Made by a program: the position numbers and the translations under genes | Notes under the pieces: generated by a model | What the model saw: only the letters and a program-made list of their open reading frames with translations | Database searches by the model: none | What the model was told of the DNA's origin: nothing | In this document: piece by piece, positions 1 through 6,340 of the stretch | How positions within the stretch are numbered: the stretch's first letter is position 1 | Layout of the letters: each line of letters begins with the position of its first letter | NCBI GenBank assembly: GCA_026707335.1 | Contig: JAPOXB010000149.1 | Span: forward strand, 1 to 13,830 | Reading direction: 5' to 3' | Source of the DNA: Chloroflexota bacterium | GTDB lineage: Bacteria > Chloroflexota > Dehalococcoidia > Bin125 | DNA: 13,830 nucleotides

Positions 1-2219
1 GGGTCGCAGATCTCGACGACGCGGACGTCGCTGGCGTACTTCTCGCCGAAGATGGCGATCGCGCCCGACTCCAGCGCCTGCGCGTAGGGCATTTCGTTCG
101 TCCCCACGGCGATGTCGTCGCGGATGCGGGCGTTGACGAGCTCCTGCACGTCGGCCAGCTCGGCGGCGGCGGGCGCGCCGGGCTGCGTGTAGTCGAAGCG
201 CAGCCGGTCGGGCGCGACGAGCGAGCCCGCCTGGCGCACGTGGTCGCCCAGTACGGCGCGCAGGGCCGCGTGCAGCAGGTGGGTGGCGGTGTGGTTGCGC
301 ATCAGCCCGTGACGGCGTTCGAGGTCGACGGTGGACTGCACCGGGTCGCCGACGGCGAGCGATCCGGCCGCCAGCGCGCCCAGGTGGGTTTGCAGGTCGC
401 CGCGGGGCTGCGTGTCGCGCACGGCGACCTCGCCATTGGGCCCCACCAGGCGGCCGGCGTCGCCCTGCTGCCCGCCGCCCTCGGCGTAGAACGGCGTGCG
501 GTCGAGCACGACTTCGAGCGGCGTCTCCTCGCCCGGCGCGCCGACCTCGACCCGCTGCCGCCGCTCCCCATCGACGATCAGCGCGAGCACGCGCCCGTCG
601 GCGGCGACGGAGTCGTAGCCCAGGAAGTCGGTGCGGCCGTCGATGCCCGCGAAGAGGTGCTCGGCGGCGTCGGTCTGGAACTCCGAGGCGGCCTGTCCGC
701 GCGAGCGCTGCTGCGCCATCGCGCTCTCGAAGCCGCTTTCGTCCAGGCCCAGGCCGGCCGCCCGGGCGACCTCGCGGGTGAGCTCCATGGGGAAGCCGTA
801 GGTGTCGTAGAGGACGAAGGCCTCCTCGCCGGCGACGGCCTCCGTGGCCGCCCGCTGCCGGTCGAGCAGGGCCGCCAGCGCGTCCCCGTCGGTGGCCGCC
901 TCCGCGCCCGCCAACTGATCGACCGGCTCGAGTGCCAGCCGCTGCGAGAGGTCGGCCAGGGGGCGGTTGCGCAGATCGGGGAAGCCGCGCAGCTCGCCGG
1001 TCAGGGCGTCGCGCCACTCCGCACCGACGGCGGCCAGCGCCTCGGTCCCGGCCGCGGCCCGCGCGCGCTCGTGGAACGGCGCCGAGGCCGCCGCGAAGAC
1101 GCGCTTCAGCGGGATCGTCTGCTCCTCCAGCAGCGTGTGGCCGGTCTCCAGCGTGCGGCGGAAGCGCTGCTCCTCCTGCGCGAGCACGTTGTCGACCAGC
1201 GCCGCCTGGTCGCGGATCTCCGGGTAGGCGTCGCCCATGTGGCCGCGAACCTGCGCGGCGACGTCGACCAGCAGCGGCTCCTGGATGCCCAGCGTGTGGG
1301 CCATGTAGAGCGCGCGGCGGATCAGCCGCCGCAGCACGTAGCCGCGGCCCTCGTTGCTGGGCAGGACGCCGTCGGAGACGAGGAAGGTCATCGAGCGCCC
1401 GTGCTCCACGACGACGCGGAGCGCCGACTGCTCTGCGTCGGGGGCGGTCGCGTAGTCGCGCGCGCAGCGCTCCGCGACGTAGGCCAGCAGCGGCGCGAAG
1501 ACGTCCGTCTCGTAGAGCGTGGGGGTGTCCTGCAGCATCATCGCCCAGCGCTCCAGCCCCGCGCCGGTGTCGATGTTCTGCTTGGGCAGGGGCGTGCGGG
1601 AGCCGTCGGGGTTCTGCAGGAACTGCATGAAGACGAGGTTCCAGATCTCCAGGTAGCGGTCCTCGTCGGCGGCGGGGCCGGGGTGCGAGCCGTCGGGCCG
1701 GAGGTCGTAGTGGATCTCCGAGCAGGGGCCGCAGGGGCCGTTGAGGCCCGAGAACCAGTAGTTGCCCTGGTCCTCGCCGTAGCGGTAGATGCGATCCTCG
1801 GGCACGCCGATCTTGCGCCAGTTCTCGTGCGCCACGTCGTCGTCGAGGAAGACGGTCGTCACGAGCCGGTCGGCCGGCACGCCCACCACCTTCGTCACCA
1901 GGTCCCAGGCCCAAGCCTGGGCCTCGGCCTTGAAGTAGTCGCCCAAGGAGAAGTTGCCCATCATCTCGAAGAACGTCAGGTGCGACTCGTCGCCGACCTC
2001 GTCGATGTCGGTCGTGCGGAAGCACTTCTGCGTCGACGTCAGACGGGGCTGCGGCGCCGCCGCCTGGCCCATGAAGTAGGGCTTGAAGGGCACCATGCCG
2101 GCGCTCGTGAAGAGCAGCGTCGGGTCGCCCGGCGCGACGAGCGGCGCGCTCGCCACGGCCAAGTGGTCGTGCTGCTCGAAGAACTCGCGGAACGTGCGTC
2201 GGATGCGGTCGGCTTGCAT
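1..2219 (-). CDS. alaS: Alanine--tRNA ligase, 3'-truncated by window edge
   Basis: Cytoplasmic class II synthetase that charges tRNA-Ala with alanine and edits Ser/Gly mischarging. 739 residues are visible of an expected 900 or more. The aminoacylation core shows CFRTTDI (motif 2, about residues 66-72), GPCGPCSEIHYD (161-172), NIDTGAGLER (215-224) and motif 3 NEGRGYVLRRLIRRA (289-303). LYDTYGFP follows near 470, and the editing domain has the zinc/editing HxxxH in NHTATHLLH (H643, H647). The second editing pair (Cys and His of CGGTH) and the C-Ala domain lie beyond base 1. The ATG at 2219 has a GGAG 9 bases upstream (2229-2232), and the N-terminus aligns with the family. Odd feature: about 96 residues (368-463) separate LLEEQ from GEEAF, where E. 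coli has about 10. The gene is divergent from glmU. Identity is certain. Confidence 0.98.
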   Translation of the reverse strand, partial: MQADRIRRTFREFFEQHDHLAVASAPLVAPGDPTLLFTSAGMVPFKPYFMGQAAAPQPRLTSTQKCFRTTDIDEVGDESHLTFFEMMGNFSLGDYFKAEAQAWAWDLVTKVVGVPADRLVTTVFLDDDVAHENWRKIGVPEDRIYRYGEDQGNYWFSGLNGPCGPCSEIHYDLRPDGSHPGPAADEDRYLEIWNLVFMQFLQNPDGSRTPLPKQNIDTGAGLERWAMMLQDTPTLYETDVFAPLLAYVAERCARDYATAPDAEQSALRVVVEHGRSMTFLVSDGVLPSNEGRGYVLRRLIRRALYMAHTLGIQEPLLVDVAAQVRGHMGDAYPEIRDQAALVDNVLAQEEQRFRRTLETGHTLLEEQTIPLKRVFAAASAPFHERARAAAGTEALAAVGAEWRDALTGELRGFPDLRNRPLADLSQRLALEPVDQLAGAEAATDGDALAALLDRQRAATEAVAGEEAFVLYDTYGFPMELTREVARAAGLGLDESGFESAMAQQRSRGQAASEFQTDAAEHLFAGIDGRTDFLGYDSVAADGRVLALIVDGERRQRVEVGAPGEETPLEVVLDRTPFYAEGGGQQGDAGRLVGPNGEVAVRDTQPRGDLQTHLGALAAGSLAVGDPVQSTVDLERRHGLMRNHTATHLLHAALRAVLGDHVRQAGSLVAPDRLRFDYTQPGAPAAAELADVQELVNARIRDDIAVGTNEMPYAQALESGAIAIFGEKYASDVRVVEICD

Positions 2220-2265
2220 GCGGGCGGTCTCCGGTCGGCGGCGCGTGCGCGGTCGGGCTGGGGAA

Positions 2266-2271
2266 AGTATA
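2266..2271 (-). promoter_or_regulatory. alaS: Candidate -10 element of the alaS promoter
   Basis: Read on the minus strand this is TATACT, five of six matches to TATAAT and an unusually AT-rich spot in a GC-rich region. A start point about 7 bases downstream would give a leader of about 40 nt before the alaS ATG, leaving room for its GGAG. No good -35 lies at 16-18 bp spacing (GCGGAC at 17). A TTGAAC is present but only 11 bp away, so the -35 is weak or activator-dependent, or the site is something else. Confidence 0.45.
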
Positions 2272-2272
2272 C

Positions 2273-2286
2273 GAACGCCCGCGTTC
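2273..2286. promoter_or_regulatory. Perfect 6-2-6 inverted repeat beside the alaS -10 (operator candidate)
   Basis: GAACGC, then CC, then GCGTTC forms a perfect dyad. It starts one base upstream of the alaS -10 candidate, inside the -10/-35 spacer, where a bound dimer would block polymerase. It resembles a Gram-positive LexA box (GAAC-N4-GTTC) but has N6 between the half-sites. E. coli AlaRS is known to repress its own gene through a palindrome at the start point, so autoregulation is one possibility. The function here is inference. Confidence 0.35.
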
Positions 2287-2322
2287 AAGTCCGCCCCCCG
2301 ACGGGCCGCCGGGGCGCTCCGG

Positions 2323-2352
2323 TTGACAGTCGGGCGGGGCGCTTTCTACGTT
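2323..2352 (+). promoter_or_regulatory. glmU: Candidate sigma-70-type promoter for glmU
   Basis: A perfect TTGACA (2323-2328) is followed by an 18-bp spacer and TACGTT (2347-2352), which fits the TAnnnT form of -10 usual in GC-rich bacteria. Transcription would start near 2359, giving a leader of about 65 nt containing two stem-loops and the glmU ribosome binding site. It is the best promoter match in the window. Confidence 0.6.
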
Positions 2353-2367
2353 TCTCGCACGATTCTG

Positions 2368-2412
2368 GCGGCCTGAGGCAGGCCGCGGGCGCGGGACGAC
2401 CGTCCTCGCGCC
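2368..2412 (+). promoter_or_regulatory. Two consecutive stem-loops in the glmU leader
   Basis: Stem-loop 1: GCGGCCT (2368-2374) pairs with AGGCCGC (2380-2386) across a 5-nt GAGGC loop. Stem-loop 2: GGCGCGGGAC (2388-2397) pairs with GTCC (2402-2405) and CGCGCC (2407-2412), giving 10 bp with one bulged T and a GACC tetraloop. The second stem ends directly against the glmU Shine-Dalgarno GAGGGA (2413-2418). They would lie just after the predicted transcript start. The structure could control translation or protect the 5' end. It matches no riboswitch class I recognise. Confidence 0.4.
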
Positions 2413-2423
2413 GAGGGACACAC

Positions 2424-3830
2424 GTGGGCACGACCGACCCCGCGGACTCCGACCAACCTCCCGATCCGGACGACCATACGTCGCCGCCGACTGCCGTCGT
2501 GCTCGCGGCCGGGCGCGGCACGCGCATGCGCTCCGACGTGCCGAAGCCGCTCCAGCCCCTCACGGGGCGGCCCGTGCTGCTGCACGTCCTGCACGCCCTG
2601 CGCGACGGCGGCGTGCGGCGAGCGGTGGTCGTCACGGGGCACGGCGCGGAAGCGGTGGAGACGGCGGTCCGGGCGGGCGCGCCGGCGGACCTCGCCGTCG
2701 ACTTCGTGCGGCAGCCGGCGCCGCTGGGCACGGCCCACGCGGCCCTGCAGGCGCGCGACCTCGCGGCGGACGGCGAGGTGCTGATCGTCAACGGGGACCT
2801 GGCACTGCTGCGCCCCGAGGATGTCTGCGCCGTGCTGTCCGCGCCGCCGTCATGCCTGACGCTGGCCGCGGCCCGCGTGCCCGATCCGGCCGGGCTGGGC
2901 CGCGTCTGCCGCGAGGGCGGGCGGCTGCGGGCCGTCGTGGAGGAGGCCGATGCGGACGCCGCGACCAAGGCGATCGACGAGGTCAACGTGGGGATTTACC
3001 GGGCCGATGCGGCCTGGCTCTGGCGCGCGCTCACATCCCTGCCGGCCGGAGGCAGCGACGAGGTCTACCTGACCGACGCCGTGGCCAACGCGGCCGACCG
3101 GGGAGAGGCCGCGGCGGTCGTGGTCGATGCGCCCGACGGCCCGCTGAACGTGGAGTCGCGGCGCGACCTCGCGCGGGCGGAGCGCGTGCTGCGCGATCGG
3201 ATCAACGCGCGCTGGATGGACGCGGGCGTGACGATCGTCGATCCGGCGACGACCTACATCGACGCCGGCGTGGTGGTGGGGGAGGAGAGCCGCATCGAGC
3301 CCGGCACGCACCTGCGCGGCGCGACCGCGCTCGGGCGCCGCAACCTCGTGGGGCCGAACGCCGTGCTGATCGACACCCGCACCGGCGACGGCTGCGCGCT
3401 GGTGCAGTGCCGCAGCGAGGGAGCCGTGCTGGCCGACGGGGTCGACGTGGGGGCGTTCAGCACCCTGCGCGAGGGCACCGTGCTGGACGCGCAGGTGCAC
3501 ATCGGCACGCACGCCGAGACGAAGAACGCGCACCTGCATCGCGGCGTGCAGATGGGGCACTTCTCGTACCTGGGCGACGCGGAAGTCGGGGCGGACAGCA
3601 ACATCGGCGCGGGCGCGATCACCTGCAACTTCGACGGGGCGCGCAAGCACCGCACGACGATCGGGGCCGGCTGCTTCATCGGCAGCGACACGCTGCTGAT
3701 CGCCCCGGTGACGATCGGCGACGGGGCGGCCACGGCGGCCGGATCGGTCGTGCGCCGCGACGTGCCGGCGGGCGGCCTGGCCGCCGGCAGTCCGGCCCGG
3801 ATGCGACGGCGGCGGCGGGACACGTCATGA
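2424..3830 (+). CDS. glmU: Bifunctional UDP-GlcNAc pyrophosphorylase / GlcN-1-P acetyltransferase
   Basis: Makes UDP-GlcNAc from glucosamine-1-phosphate in two steps (acetylation, then uridylylation), feeding peptidoglycan and other glycans. 468 residues, against 456 in E. coli. The uridyltransferase domain (about 20-245) opens with VVLAAGRGTRMRS...PKPL (K41 equivalent to E. coli K25), then GTAHAALQA, the NGDLALL metal aspartate and NVGIY. The left-handed beta-helix acetyltransferase half carries the catalytic histidine in QMGHFSYLGD (H379, E. coli H363) and NIGAGAITCNFDG. Both activities look intact. The GTG start is chosen because GAGGGA lies 5 bases upstream and no later start precedes the nucleotide motif. 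It leaves a Pro/Asp-rich extension of about 20 residues. The open frame continues far upstream, but only antisense to alaS. Its stop overlaps the next gene (ATGA). Confidence 0.97.
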   Translation: MGTTDPADSDQPPDPDDHTSPPTAVVLAAGRGTRMRSDVPKPLQPLTGRPVLLHVLHALRDGGVRRAVVVTGHGAEAVETAVRAGAPADLAVDFVRQPAPLGTAHAALQARDLAADGEVLIVNGDLALLRPEDVCAVLSAPPSCLTLAAARVPDPAGLGRVCREGGRLRAVVEEADADAATKAIDEVNVGIYRADAAWLWRALTSLPAGGSDEVYLTDAVANAADRGEAAAVVVDAPDGPLNVESRRDLARAERVLRDRINARWMDAGVTIVDPATTYIDAGVVVGEESRIEPGTHLRGATALGRRNLVGPNAVLIDTRTGDGCALVQCRSEGAVLADGVDVGAFSTLREGTVLDAQVHIGTHAETKNAHLHRGVQMGHFSYLGDAEVGADSNIGAGAITCNFDGARKHRTTIGAGCFIGSDTLLIAPVTIGDGAATAAGSVVRRDVPAGGLAAGSPARMRRRRRDTS

Positions 3831-5125
3831 GCGGCCCATCGATCGTTGCGCTGGTCATCCTTCTGGCGGCCTACTCACTGCTGGCGCTGGAGGCGATCGC
3901 GGAGGCGGGCGTCGTCAGCCTGAGCCGGTCGCGGGCGCGGCTGCTGCACAGCCGGGATCCCGACGACCCGCGCCGCCAGCGGCTGCAACGCATCACCCAG
4001 AACCGCGAGCGGGCGCTGGGCTCGTACGCCGTGGGCCGCACGCTGGCGGTGGTCACCGGGCTCGCGGCGGCCGAGTACCTGATGATCCGCGAGTTCGGCT
4101 TCACCTGGGACGTGGTCATCGTGACCGCCGTCGTGGGCGGCGTCGTCGCGGGGCTGACGCAGGCCGTGCCGCGCCGCCTCGCCCAGTCGAGCCCCGAGGG
4201 CTACGGCCTGGCCTTCGCCCGCGCGATGGACGCGCTCGACACGCTCTTCCTGGGGCCGGCGTTCGTGCTGGAGGCGCCCGCGATGCTGGTCAGCCGCTTC
4301 CGCAAGGGCCGCGACGTGCACGCGCCCGAGCCTACCGAGCTGGAGGTGCTGCTGGAGCAGGGCGAGGAGGAGATCGAGGAGGGCGAGCGGGAGATGATCC
4401 GCCGCGTGGTGGAGATCGGTGACACGGCGGTGCGCGAGGCGATGGTGCCGCGCCCCGACATCGTGGCGGTGGACGTCGCGCTGACGGCGCGGGAGGCCGC
4501 CCAGGTGGCGGTCGACAACGGCTACTCGCGGGTGCCCGTCTGGGAGGGCGGGATCGACAACATCGTCGGCGTGCTCTACGCGAAGGACGCCTTGGCGACG
4601 CTGCTCGCGGGCCACGAGACGCCGGTGCGCGAACTGATGCGGCCGCCGCTGCTCGTGCCCGAGAGCAAGCTGGTCGACGAGTTGCTGGCGGAGTTCAAGG
4701 CGCTGCGCGTGCACATCGCGATCGTGCTCGACGAGTACGGCGGCACGGCCGGCATCGTGACCATCGAGGACCTGCTGGAGGAGATCGTCGGGGAGATCGA
4801 GGACGAGTACGACCGTTTCACGGTGGCGCCGGTGTACCGCATCTCCGACACGGAAGCGCTGCTCGACGGCCGCGCCCCCCGCGACTCGCTGACCGACCTG
4901 TTCGGCTGCCGCTTCGGCGAGGACGACCCGGACACGGTCGGCGGCTTCGTCTTCGACCGGCTGGGCAAGATCCCAGACGCCGGCGACGAGGTCCGCGTGG
5001 AGGGTCTGGTGCTGACCGTCGTGCGTCTGGACGGGCGGCGGATCGCCCGCGTCCGGGCGCACGCGCCCGATGCCGCGACGGCCGGAGACGAAGCGCCGGA
5101 GAAGGATCGATCGCTCACTGGGTAG
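3827..5125 (+). CDS. Hemolysin/CorC-CNNM family protein (DUF21-like, two CBS, CorC_HlyC domain)
   Basis: Predicted inner-membrane protein of the CNNM/CorC family, linked to Mg2+/Co2+ efflux; the old name hemolysin is misleading. 432 residues. Hydrophobic segments lie near 5-25, 66-86, 94-112 and 134-156. The CBS pair spans about 200-325 with MVPRPDIVAVD (206-216), YSRVPVWE, DNIVGVLYAKD and the family signature DEYGGTAGIVTIEDLLEE (302-319). A C-terminal CorC_HlyC domain covers about 333-410 (DTVGGFVFDRLGKIP), followed by a charged tail. The linker at 170-190 is strongly acidic. The membrane half is divergent: the usual GE-x-x-PK near TM3 reads LTQAVPRR (110-117). The ATG overlaps the glmU stop, so translation is probably coupled. 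Upstream bases are only weakly SD-like. Family is certain; substrate is not. Confidence 0.92.
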   Translation: MSGPSIVALVILLAAYSLLALEAIAEAGVVSLSRSRARLLHSRDPDDPRRQRLQRITQNRERALGSYAVGRTLAVVTGLAAAEYLMIREFGFTWDVVIVTAVVGGVVAGLTQAVPRRLAQSSPEGYGLAFARAMDALDTLFLGPAFVLEAPAMLVSRFRKGRDVHAPEPTELEVLLEQGEEEIEEGEREMIRRVVEIGDTAVREAMVPRPDIVAVDVALTAREAAQVAVDNGYSRVPVWEGGIDNIVGVLYAKDALATLLAGHETPVRELMRPPLLVPESKLVDELLAEFKALRVHIAIVLDEYGGTAGIVTIEDLLEEIVGEIEDEYDRFTVAPVYRISDTEALLDGRAPRDSLTDLFGCRFGEDDPDTVGGFVFDRLGKIPDAGDEVRVEGLVLTVVRLDGRRIARVRAHAPDAATAGDEAPEKDRSLTG

Positions 5126-5128
5126 CGG

Positions 5129-5141
5129 CCCCGCAGCGGGG
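5129..5141 (+). terminator. Short GC hairpin after the CBS-protein stop (weak terminator candidate)
   Basis: CCCCG, loop CAG, CGGGG begins four bases after the stop codon. There is no T-tract downstream, so it is not a standard intrinsic terminator. It may only stabilise the 3' end. A promoter candidate for dprA follows at once. Confidence 0.2.
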
Positions 5142-5145
5142 GCAC

Positions 5146-5176
5146 TGGACAGAGCGCGCGGGGGGCTTGCTACCGT
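5146..5176 (+). promoter_or_regulatory. dprA: Candidate promoter for dprA
   Basis: TGGACA (5146-5151, five of six matches to TTGACA) and TACCGT (5171-5176, TAnnnT type) are separated by 19 bp, slightly long. The predicted start near 5183 leaves a leader of about 70 nt. The leader holds a CCGAC/GTCGG pair (5197-5201 with 5228-5232) enclosing a GC-rich loop, upstream of the dprA ribosome binding site. Confidence 0.35.
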
Positions 5177-5251
5177 CACTGGCGGAAACGCGACCTCCGA
5201 CGCGGCGGGGCTCACCGGGGCCCGGCGGTCGGGAAAGGCGTTGAGGACACG

Positions 5252-6340
5252 ATGCCGCAGTCGGACCTGCCCTACCGGCTCGCCCTGGCGCGCGTGCCGC
5301 GCATCGGCGCGAAGCGCATGGCGCAGATGGAGGCGTACTTCGGCTCCATGGCCGACGCGTGGTCGGCGCCGGACGGCGAATTGCGCCAGGCCGGCATCGA
5401 CGGCGCGACGCTGCGCTCGCTGCACCAGGCCCGCGGTCGCACCGACCCCGAGGGCGAGATGGCCAAGCTGCAGGCCTCGGGCGTGCAGGTCTACACGCTG
5501 CACGACGACGCCTATCCGCCGCGCCTGCGCGAGATCTACGACGCGCCGCCGCTGCTCTTCGTGCGCGGGGAGATCCTGCCGACCGACGAATGGGCGGTGG
5601 CGGTGGTGGGGACGCGCCGCGTTTCGCCCTACGGGCGGCAGGTGACGGCGGAGTTGAGCGGCGGGCTGGCCGGCAACCGGGTGACGGTCGTGAGCGGGCT
5701 GGCGCGGGGCGTCGACGCGATCGCGCACGAGTCGGCGCTGGAGGCGGGCGGCCGCACGATCGCCGTGCTGGCCTGCGGGCTCGACATGGTCTACCCGCCG
5801 GAGCACGCCGGGCTGGCCCAGCGCATCGCCGAGGACGGGGCGGTGGTTTCGGAGCAGCCGCTCGGTACGCCGCCGCGGCCCGACTACTTCCCGCGCCGCA
5901 ACCGGATCATCTCCGGCCTGACCCTGGGCACGCTGGTCGTCGAGGCGCCGCAAGGCAGCGGCGCCCTGCACACCGCCAACTGGGCGAACGAGCAGAACCG
6001 CGAGGTGTTCGCCGTGCCGGGCCGGATCAGCTCGCCGACGAGCAAGGCCACCAACAACCTCATCCAGCAGGGCATGGCCAAGCTGGTGACGAACGTCTCC
6101 GACATCCTGGAGGAGTTGAACCTGCAGATGGTCGAGCAGCAACTGGAGATGTCGGCGCTGCTGCCCGACGACCCGACGGAGTCGGCCGTGTTGGAGCGCG
6201 TGGGCAGCGACCCGGTGCACGTCGACGACTGCGTGCGGCTGGCCGGGCTGCCCGTCGCGACGGTCAGCAGCACCCTCGCCATGCTCGAGATGAAGGGCGT
6301 CGTGCGCCAGGTGGGACCAATGACCTATGTGCGCCGCTAA
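5252..6340 (+). CDS. dprA: DNA-processing protein DprA
   Basis: Binds incoming single-stranded DNA during natural transformation and loads RecA on it; also found in bacteria not known to be competent. 362 residues, normal length. A helix-hairpin-helix/SAM-like N-terminus (about 8-60, LARVPRIGAKRMAQ) leads into the Rossmann-like DprA core: VVGTRRVSPYG (118-128), SGLARGVDAIAHE (148-160), AVLACGLDMVYPPEH (171-185), RRNRIISGLTLGTLVVEA (215-232), GALHTANWANEQNREVFAVPG (237-257, with His in place of the more usual Ile). A DprA-type winged helix ends the protein (about 315-362). The ATG at 5252 has GAGG 5 bases upstream. The 3' end overlaps topA by 14 bases, the widespread dprA-topA arrangement. No other competence gene is in view. 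Confidence 0.97.
   Translation: MPQSDLPYRLALARVPRIGAKRMAQMEAYFGSMADAWSAPDGELRQAGIDGATLRSLHQARGRTDPEGEMAKLQASGVQVYTLHDDAYPPRLREIYDAPPLLFVRGEILPTDEWAVAVVGTRRVSPYGRQVTAELSGGLAGNRVTVVSGLARGVDAIAHESALEAGGRTIAVLACGLDMVYPPEHAGLAQRIAEDGAVVSEQPLGTPPRPDYFPRRNRIISGLTLGTLVVEAPQGSGALHTANWANEQNREVFAVPGRISSPTSKATNNLIQQGMAKLVTNVSDILEELNLQMVEQQLEMSALLPDDPTESAVLERVGSDPVHVDDCVRLAGLPVATVSSTLAMLEMKGVVRQVGPMTYVRR

Noticed and set aside
2273..2286. Standard LexA (SOS) box
   Set aside because: Half-sites GAAC and GTTC are present, but they are separated by six bases rather than four. Kept only as an unassigned palindrome.
240..2423. Plus-strand frame open for more than 2 kb antisense to alaS and continuous with glmU, as if encoding a 1196-residue fusion
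   Set aside because: The upstream part is Val/Arg/Gly/Ala-rich with no recognisable domain, and it is the complement of well-conserved AlaRS codons. It reflects GC-rich codon use. glmU starts at GTG 2424 with its own ribosome binding site.
2353..2423. glmS-type ribozyme or T-box in the alaS/glmU leaders
   Set aside because: The leaders are far too short and lack the conserved cores of either class.
2852..3826. Plus-strand frame open upstream of the CBS-protein ATG, overlapping glmU
   Set aside because: An Arg/Gly-rich shadow of glmU in another frame. The DUF21-like membrane helix starts right at ATG 3827.
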